NCBI GenBank assembly: GCA_018819375.1
Contig: JAHJQH010000073.1
Coordinates: forward strand, 1 to 16,501
Length of the DNA: 16,501 nucleotides
From: Nanobdellota archaeon
Lineage (GTDB): Archaea; Nanobdellota; Nanobdellia; SCGC-AAA011-G17; GW2011-AR20
Direction: 5' to 3'
Made by a program: the position numbers and the translations under genes. Numbering within the stretch: the stretch's first letter is position 1; the number at the start of each line of letters is the position of its first letter. Below the pieces are notes generated by a model. It did no database searches. It saw only the letters and a list, made by a program, of their open reading frames with translations, and was not told the origin of the DNA. This document shows positions 13,396-16,501 of this stretch, one piece after another.

Positions 13396-14000
13396 TCACC
13401 AAATCCCAACTAGCAATCCAACTTTCAAAACTAAGAACATTCACTAATCCTATTCTCAAACTAGAACAGTACGCAACAGATTCAGAAACAGCAGCAGAAA
13501 TAATATGGACAGCGTATCTCGACAATGACATAGAAAACAGGACAATCGCAGATCTTGGTTCAGGAACAGGAGTTCTTGCATATGGGTGTCTCATTTTAGG
13601 GGCAAAAAAGGTGTATCTAGTGGAAAAAGACAAGGAAGCAAACAAGATAGCAAGCCATAATCTTTCTCAGTTCAAAAACTTCAAAATAATAAAATCCGAT
13701 ATAAAAGACTTCAGGAAAAAAGTGGACATCGTAATTCAAAACCCTCCATTTGGAACAAAAACAATCCACGCAGACAGGGAATTTCTAAAAAAAGCAATGC
13801 AGGTATCAAAAAAAATCTATTCTCTTCACAAAACTTCAACAAAAGATTTCATAAGCACATTCGCAAAAAAAAACAATTTCAGGATAAAAAGAATCATAAG
13901 CTTCAGTCATCCAATAAAACAAACTTATAAGCATCACAAGAAGTCAATCCACAGAACAAAAGTCTCTTGTTTTGTTCTGGAGAAAATCAGTTGTAGTTAA
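13392..14000 (+). CDS. METTL5-like RNA N6-adenine methyltransferase
   Basis: A 202-residue class I SAM-dependent methyltransferase. Residues 22-30 (LKLEQYATD) match the LEQY-x-T segment of METTL5 relatives, followed by motif I IADLGSGTGVL (52-62), an acid at the end of strand 2 in LVEKD (76-80), and the catalytic NPPFGT (117-122), which marks N6-adenine or related base methylation. The C-terminal YKHHKK and HRTKV parts are basic and fit RNA binding. Human METTL5 modifies one adenine in 18S rRNA; an rRNA target is the likely role here, the site being unknown. It starts within the aMBF1 stop (ATGA). Its last 14 nt overlap the convergent PIN-like gene. Confidence 0.9.
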   Translation: MITKSQLAIQLSKLRTFTNPILKLEQYATDSETAAEIIWTAYLDNDIENRTIADLGSGTGVLAYGCLILGAKKVYLVEKDKEANKIASHNLSQFKNFKIIKSDIKDFRKKVDIVIQNPPFGTKTIHADREFLKKAMQVSKKIYSLHKTSTKDFISTFAKKNNFRIKRIISFSHPIKQTYKHHKKSIHRTKVSCFVLEKISCS

Positions 14001-14640
14001 GAGTAACACGATAAACCAAAATAGGAAAACCCTTAGTAATTCTACGAGATTCCAGTTTAATATCAAAAGGGAAGCCCACAATACTTGAAAGATTGTCCCT
14101 ATGAGTTTTGGCAATCTCAGCAAGAAGGGAAAAATCCTTATCAAAAGAAATAATCGCAACATTGCCTCTCCGAAAAGATGATTTTTTCCAATGATTAGCA
14201 CATATGAAAAGAGAGCTGAAATGAGATGAATCCTTTTTGATTCTTTGAGGTGTATCAACCGCACCGCGGATATAATCACAAAGCTCTTTTTTCATGCGGG
14301 AACCATCTGGATGTATGAGAAAACCAAGTTTATTCCTGTCTCCCTCATGAGAGGCCATAACATTCTCAAGAAAAGAAGAATGCACCCTATAAATTTCAAT
14401 AGCACGATTAATCCAGATTTTGTGCCTTTGATATCCCTTTTTCAGAAGTTTTAAGAGCTCCTGACGGACTTTCTCCCCTTCTTTAAGACCAATAATCTCA
14501 GAATAAACTGAAGGGAGCATTAAAAATTGATTAGAATGATTCAACAAAACAGAAAAATTAACAAGATGCTTCCTAAAAGAGTCAAAAAGTCCGTCGTAAT
14601 AAGGAGATAGTTTTTCTTCAAATTTAGTATCTTTTTTCCG
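13987..14640 (-). CDS. PIN-domain-like protein, C-terminal part (reached by -1 frameshift)
   Basis: This frame is open from 14640, just after an in-frame TGA, and continues the upstream gene. If ribosomes slip -1 at 14631-14637 (or if one A is missing there), residues 124-337 of a combined protein come from here. It has no good start of its own; a TTG at 14547 lies inside a conserved-looking stretch and lacks an RBS. PIN-like features complete the N-terminal part: Glu168 in LPSVYSEIIG (acidic helix) and Asp287/Asp289 in NVAIISFDKDFSLLAEI, the typical late-strand S-x-D-x-D-F. Between them is a long Lys-rich helical insert. PIN domains are Mg2+-dependent RNases, often toxins or rRNA processing factors; target unknown. 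The stop overlaps the convergent methyltransferase by 14 nt. Confidence 0.7.
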   Translation of the reverse strand, partial: RKKDTKFEEKLSPYYDGLFDSFRKHLVNFSVLLNHSNQFLMLPSVYSEIIGLKEGEKVRQELLKLLKKGYQRHKIWINRAIEIYRVHSSFLENVMASHEGDRNKLGFLIHPDGSRMKKELCDYIRGAVDTPQRIKKDSSHFSSLFICANHWKKSSFRRGNVAIISFDKDFSLLAEIAKTHRDNLSSIVGFPFDIKLESRRITKGFPILVYRVTLNYN

Positions 14641-14999
14641 TCACAGCATCTAAGAACATGCTTGAGAATAGAATCCATGGGAGATATCATCATCACTGAA
14701 GAATCCAAAAAAGTTCTGCTGTTTTCTCTGCCCCCCTCGCAGATAAAAGACAAAAGACGGTCATATAACGAAGATCCAAAAAAAGCACTTACCCTCTTAA
14801 ACTCCTCACTAGGACCCAACTCTCGCCCAAAATAATCAGACACTAAGACTTTCCTCGCCAAATCAACACCACTTAAATTTTTAGACGCCCCCTGGTTAAG
14901 AACACTTACTTTCTCAAGATACCAATCAATTCGGTCTCTCTTACGAAGATATTTCCTCTTTCTATCAGAGTTCCTTCTATACTTAAAAGTATTTGTCAT
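14541..14999 (-). CDS. PIN-domain-like protein, N-terminal part (zero frame)
   Basis: The zero frame gives 152 residues. Residues 1-30 are very basic (RKRKYLRKRDR), suggesting nucleic acid binding; residues 31-95 are mainly helical; TFLDSSVMMISP (97-107) is a classic PIN opening strand, with Asp99 as first acidic ligand. After residue 123 the zero frame turns into a hydrophobic, T-rich-coded tail (LLITTDF... ending FLFC) and stops at 14541, while the -1 frame continues with well-formed PIN sequence. So the zero-frame product would lack the rest of the active site. The ATG at 14999 is 26 bp from a TATA box. Possible readings: programmed frameshift, sequencing or assembly error in an A run, or a recent null mutation. 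The gene content itself looks intact. Confidence 0.7.
   Translation of the reverse strand: MTNTFKYRRNSDRKRKYLRKRDRIDWYLEKVSVLNQGASKNLSGVDLARKVLVSDYFGRELGPSEEFKRVSAFFGSSLYDRLLSFICEGGRENSRTFLDSSVMMISPMDSILKHVLRCCDGKKILNLKKNYLLITTDFLTLLGSILLIFLFC
14631..14637 (-). other. A_AAA_AAG slippery heptamer at the frame break
   Basis: On the minus strand the zero frame reads GGA AAA AAG, so the heptamer A_AAA_AAG is in exactly the phase needed for -1 tandem slippage, as in bacterial dnaX. After slippage the next codons are GAT ACT AAA, in the frame of the C-terminal part. The -1 frame is open only from 14640, so the site lies at the extreme 5' edge of the overlap. I see no strong downstream hairpin and no Shine-Dalgarno-like stimulator close upstream. 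Confidence 0.6.
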
Positions 15000-15021
15000 A
15001 CAAAAACAAAAAAAGAAAAAG

Positions 15022-15028
15022 ATATAAA
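15022..15028 (-). promoter_or_regulatory. TATA box of the PIN-like gene
   Basis: TTTATAT (minus strand), centred 26 bp before the ATG at 14999, preceded by GG at the BRE position and followed by no Shine-Dalgarno, so leaderless. The tandem repeat array begins 5 bp further upstream. Confidence 0.65.
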
Positions 15029-15033
15029 CCTGC

Positions 15034-15113
15034 CCATAAGATTACCTTGAGATCCATAAGATTACCTTGAGATCCATAAGATTACCTTGAGATCCATAAG
15101 ATTACCTTGAGAT
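15034..15113. repeat. Four perfect 20-bp tandem repeats upstream of the PIN-like gene
   Basis: CCATAAGATTACCTTGAGAT is repeated four times without a mismatch or spacer (15034-15053, 15054-15073, 15074-15093, 15094-15113). A period of 20 bp is close to two helical turns, so all copies face the same side. Each holds an imperfect palindrome, AAGATTACCTT. The array starts right next to the TATA box of the PIN-like gene and ends in the stop codon of the gene upstream. It could be an iteron-like regulator array; no spacer, so not CRISPR. Confidence 0.95.
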
Positions 15114-15562
15114 TACTCGCAATAGATAGTGGATGTAATTGGTTTGGAGATTTTTTCTTGGAGCCCTCCATTAGGATGTTCTGTCAAATACTCTGCCTTG
15201 CCATCTCTGTCAGTATCCAAAACCTTAACAAGAGGATTACTGCCCAAACTTCTATCAGCATAAATAGCCCCATTATAGGGACCTATCCTCAAAAGATGCT
15301 CAATCTCCCTGTTAGCCCTCAAAAACTTGGAAAAATATTCCTCAAAAGAAGTATTATCCTCAGCAGGAATGATTTTATCAGACAAAACAACCTCTGCATA
15401 ACCAACAGGATCATCTGGAACAGGATTAGTCCCCTTATTCAACAGTGTATCAATACATCCTTTAAGCAAAAAATAAGATGCGCCAAGCACTAGAATAGCT
15501 CCAAGTCCCTTTTTCCCAATAGGAAATTTCCTTTTCTTGTAATTCAGTTTTTGACTTTTCAT
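15113..15562 (-). CDS. Unrecognised membrane-anchored 149-aa protein with a Ca-loop-like motif
   Basis: Not recognised. A basic N-terminus (1-18) leads into one hydrophobic segment (about 19-36), so the rest should be outside the cell, or the segment is an anchor with positive side in. Residues 116-124 read DTDRDGKAE, close to the DxDxDG loop of EF-hand, dockerin or FG-GAP repeats, so a single Ca2+ site is possible. Two Cys (36 and 148). It is the last of three genes: the upstream gene ends 9 bp before its ATG, and no clear Shine-Dalgarno is visible in the gap (GAGAAG only). Its TAA uses the last base of the 20-bp repeat array. Confidence 0.65.
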   Translation of the reverse strand: MKSQKLNYKKRKFPIGKKGLGAILVLGASYFLLKGCIDTLLNKGTNPVPDDPVGYAEVVLSDKIIPAEDNTSFEEYFSKFLRANREIEHLLRIGPYNGAIYADRSLGSNPLVKVLDTDRDGKAEYLTEHPNGGLQEKISKPITSTIYCE

Positions 15563-15571
15563 CTTAACTTC

Positions 15572-15808
15572 TCATCCAATCCTCTCATCAAGTTTTGTTT
15601 TCTTTTCTTTTTTCATCTTCTCTATTGCATCTTTTGCTTCTTTTTCCAAGTCAATTCCAAGCTCCTTCAACGCCTTGATATGAGCCTGCATTATCTGTTC
15701 AGTAACCTGAACTAATTTTATCAGCTCAATCCTCTCCTTGGCAAGAGTTGAAACAGCTCCTTTGTGAAATCCAATCATTTCATCCTTATTTGGTTTATTT
15801 GCATTCAT
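15572..15808 (-). CDS. Unrecognised 78-aa coiled-coil-like protein
   Basis: Not recognised as a named family. Almost entirely helical by composition: residues 20-45 form an amphipathic helix (AKERIELIKLVQVTEQIMQA) and 46-74 a second, Lys/Glu-rich one, so a small dimeric helical hairpin or coiled coil is likely. No Cys and no membrane segment. Its ATG overlaps the stop of the upstream gene as ATGA and has a strong GGAGGT 8 nt upstream (15817-15822), so it is translationally coupled. It may be a partner of its two neighbours. Confidence 0.7.
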   Translation of the reverse strand: MNANKPNKDEMIGFHKGAVSTLAKERIELIKLVQVTEQIMQAHIKALKELGIDLEKEAKDAIEKMKKEKKTKLDERIG

Positions 15809-16245
15809 TTTCTTTTACCTCCGGTATTTTTAATAGGTGTTTTGTTACACTGATAGCCAATTGCTGACTTCTTATTTTTTGAAGCTGGAAGCATAAATTG
15901 ATTTTTCTCTTCTAAACAAGAAAAACTTGTCGCCAATCCAACATTAAGATAATTACAATCTTTTTTATCCATTTTATCACTCACACCACAGAGTGTAGAG
16001 TCGTTTAGAATAATTCTATAATCAAACTCTCTAGACTTCTTATCAGACTCTCTGCATATCTTACACAATTTACCAATTTGATCTTCTAAAAAATGACCCC
16101 TAGTAGTATAACTGTTAACCCTACTCACTTCATCTTTAACACTGTTTATACTTCCATCACTGCCAGGTTTTCTTGGATTCGTAATTGAACTCCCGCCGGT
16201 GTTAGCACTATGACTTGAAAATTTTGAAATTTTAGGTTTAGTCAT
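15805..16245 (-). CDS. Unrecognised Cys-containing 146-aa protein
   Basis: Not recognised. Residues 1-48 are low-complexity, rich in Ser, Gly, Asn and Lys, probably disordered. A CxxC (Cys61, Cys64) is followed by Cys86, Cys97, Cys110 and Cys133; the irregular spacing could hold one zinc or form disulfides. The C-terminus (134-146) is basic. No signal peptide or membrane segment. The ATG at 16245 has GGAGG 4 nt upstream and follows a leader of about 50 nt. It is the first gene of a three-gene operon; its TGA overlaps the next ATG. Confidence 0.65.
   Translation of the reverse strand: MTKPKISKFSSHSANTGGSSITNPRKPGSDGSINSVKDEVSRVNSYTTRGHFLEDQIGKLCKICRESDKKSREFDYRIILNDSTLCGVSDKMDKKDCNYLNVGLATSFSCLEEKNQFMLPASKNKKSAIGYQCNKTPIKNTGGKRK
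15817..15822 (-). promoter_or_regulatory. Shine-Dalgarno GGAGGT of the 78-aa gene
   Basis: GGAGGT lies 8 nt before the ATG at 15808, within the last codons of the gene upstream (its Gly-Gly), confirming this start and the ATGA overlap. Confidence 0.7.
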
Positions 16246-16273
16246 TTTTCCTCCAAAACTTTTTTGCTACCCT

Positions 16274-16294
16274 TAAAGAGTTACTCACTCTTTA
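16274..16294 (-). promoter_or_regulatory. 5'-terminal hairpin of the three-gene operon mRNA
   Basis: TAAAGAGT and ACTCTTTA form a perfect 8-bp stem around a 5-nt loop. The predicted transcription start, 26-27 bp from the TATA box, is at about 16295, so the mRNA would begin with this hairpin, followed by about 28 nt to the start codon with GGAGG in between. It could protect the 5' end or be a regulator site at the initiator. Confidence 0.5.
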
Positions 16295-16317
16295 GTAACA
16301 AAAAACACCAACCCCCC

Positions 16318-16325
16318 TATATAAA
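16318..16325 (-). promoter_or_regulatory. TATA box of the three-gene operon
   Basis: TTTATATA on the minus strand, about 76 bp before the ATG at 16245, so unlike most promoters here it makes an mRNA with a leader and a Shine-Dalgarno. Confidence 0.6.
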
Positions 16326-16355
16326 CCTTTCGGTTTCATCAATCGCACAAGAAAA

Positions 16356-16363
16356 CTTAAAAA
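16356..16363 (+). promoter_or_regulatory. TATA box of gltX
   Basis: CTTAAAAA is centred about 26-27 bp before the ATG at 16386, consistent with a leaderless gltX mRNA. It is separate from the divergent operon TATA 40 bp away. Confidence 0.55.
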
Positions 16364-16385
16364 ACCAGGAAACATCTCTTTTCCT

Positions 16386-16501
16386 ATGAAAAAAAAGGGT
16401 GAAAAGAAAAATATTGAAATAAGAGAGCTCATTCTTAAATATGCTCTCCAGAACGCAGTAAAATACGGAGGAAAAGCCAATCAGGGAGCAGTAATAGGAA
16501 A
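16386..16501 (+). CDS. gltX: Glutamyl-tRNA synthetase, archaeal type (5' end only)
   Basis: The first 38 codons before the window ends. After a Lys-rich start, residues 12-38 (IRELILKYALQNAVKYGGKA, then NQGAVIG) match the helical N-terminal extension of archaeal and eukaryotic-type GluRS, which reads roughly K-Y-A-L-x-N-A-x-x-x-G-x-A-x-x-x-A-V-x-G. This enzyme charges tRNA-Glu, and in archaea also makes Glu-tRNA-Gln for amidation by GatDE. The catalytic HIGH-like and KMSKS-like motifs are outside the window. It is divergent from the three-gene operon and has its own TATA. Confidence 0.85.
   Translation, partial: MKKKGEKKNIEIRELILKYALQNAVKYGGKANQGAVIG

Noticed and set aside
13944..14279. 111-residue open frame on the minus strand
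   Set aside because: Overlaps both the methyltransferase end and the PIN-like gene in another frame; hydrophobic composition typical of a shadow frame.
13987..14547. Independent gene starting at TTG 14547
   Set aside because: The start is inside a stretch that continues the PIN-like protein in the same frame back to 14640; no Shine-Dalgarno or TATA at the right distance.
15034..15113. CRISPR array
   Set aside because: Repeats are directly adjacent with no spacers, and no cas gene is in the window.
15034..15113. Small peptide frame running through the repeats on the minus strand
   Set aside because: ATG within each unit leads to a stop after 11 codons; no RBS and no sign of coding.
1..16501. 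Insertion sequence, integrase or prophage
   Set aside because: No transposase, integrase, terminal inverted repeats or target duplications were found in either strand.

Overview
This AT-rich window carries an archaeal gene set: ABCE1 (Rli1), archaeal-type MBF1, a METTL5-like RNA methylase, archaeal-type glutamyl-tRNA synthetase, ScpB and a tRNA-Thr. Most genes or operons have an archaeal TATA box about 26-27 bp before the start codon, so most first genes look leaderless. The small conserved proteins, DUF457-type membrane protein and gene style suggest a DPANN archaeon of the Woesearchaeota/Pacearchaeota kind. That placement is inferred from protein style, not from a tree.

Left part (1-4.7 kb): a class II Fic protein with a winged-helix N-terminus; a DUF457-type membrane protein on the minus strand, apparently starting at a non-ATG codon, with a 16-bp perfect palindrome in its promoter; ABCE1; a 42-residue zinc-ribbon protein divergent from ABCE1, sharing one palindromic TATA element with it; tRNA-Thr(CGT); and a wHTH-nucleotidyltransferase. 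Two unrecognised small proteins follow (4.8-5.6 kb).

Middle (5.7-12.9 kb): scpB heads a tightly overlapping operon with two STT3-like GT-C membrane proteins, a NodB-type polysaccharide deacetylase and a HGSNAT-like membrane acetyltransferase. A processive family 2 glycosyltransferase and a membrane-anchored thioredoxin-fold protein follow from their own promoters. Together they look like a cell-surface glycan assembly and modification locus, with enzyme types reminiscent of poly-N-acetylglucosamine (Ica/Pga) systems.

Right part (12.9-16.5 kb): aMBF1 and the METTL5-like methylase are translationally coupled. Convergent to them is a PIN-domain-like gene whose frame is broken at exactly A_AAA_AAG, the classic -1 slippery heptamer; a -1 shift there restores a continuous 337-residue protein with PIN acidic residues on both sides. 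Its promoter is preceded by four perfect 20-bp tandem repeats. Upstream lies an operon of three unrecognised small proteins with a hairpin at the predicted 5' end of its mRNA. Divergent from that operon is the start of gltX, which runs off the window.

The strongest candidates for undescribed biology are the frameshifted PIN gene with its repeat array, and the exactly symmetric shared TATA of ABCE1 and the zinc-ribbon gene.
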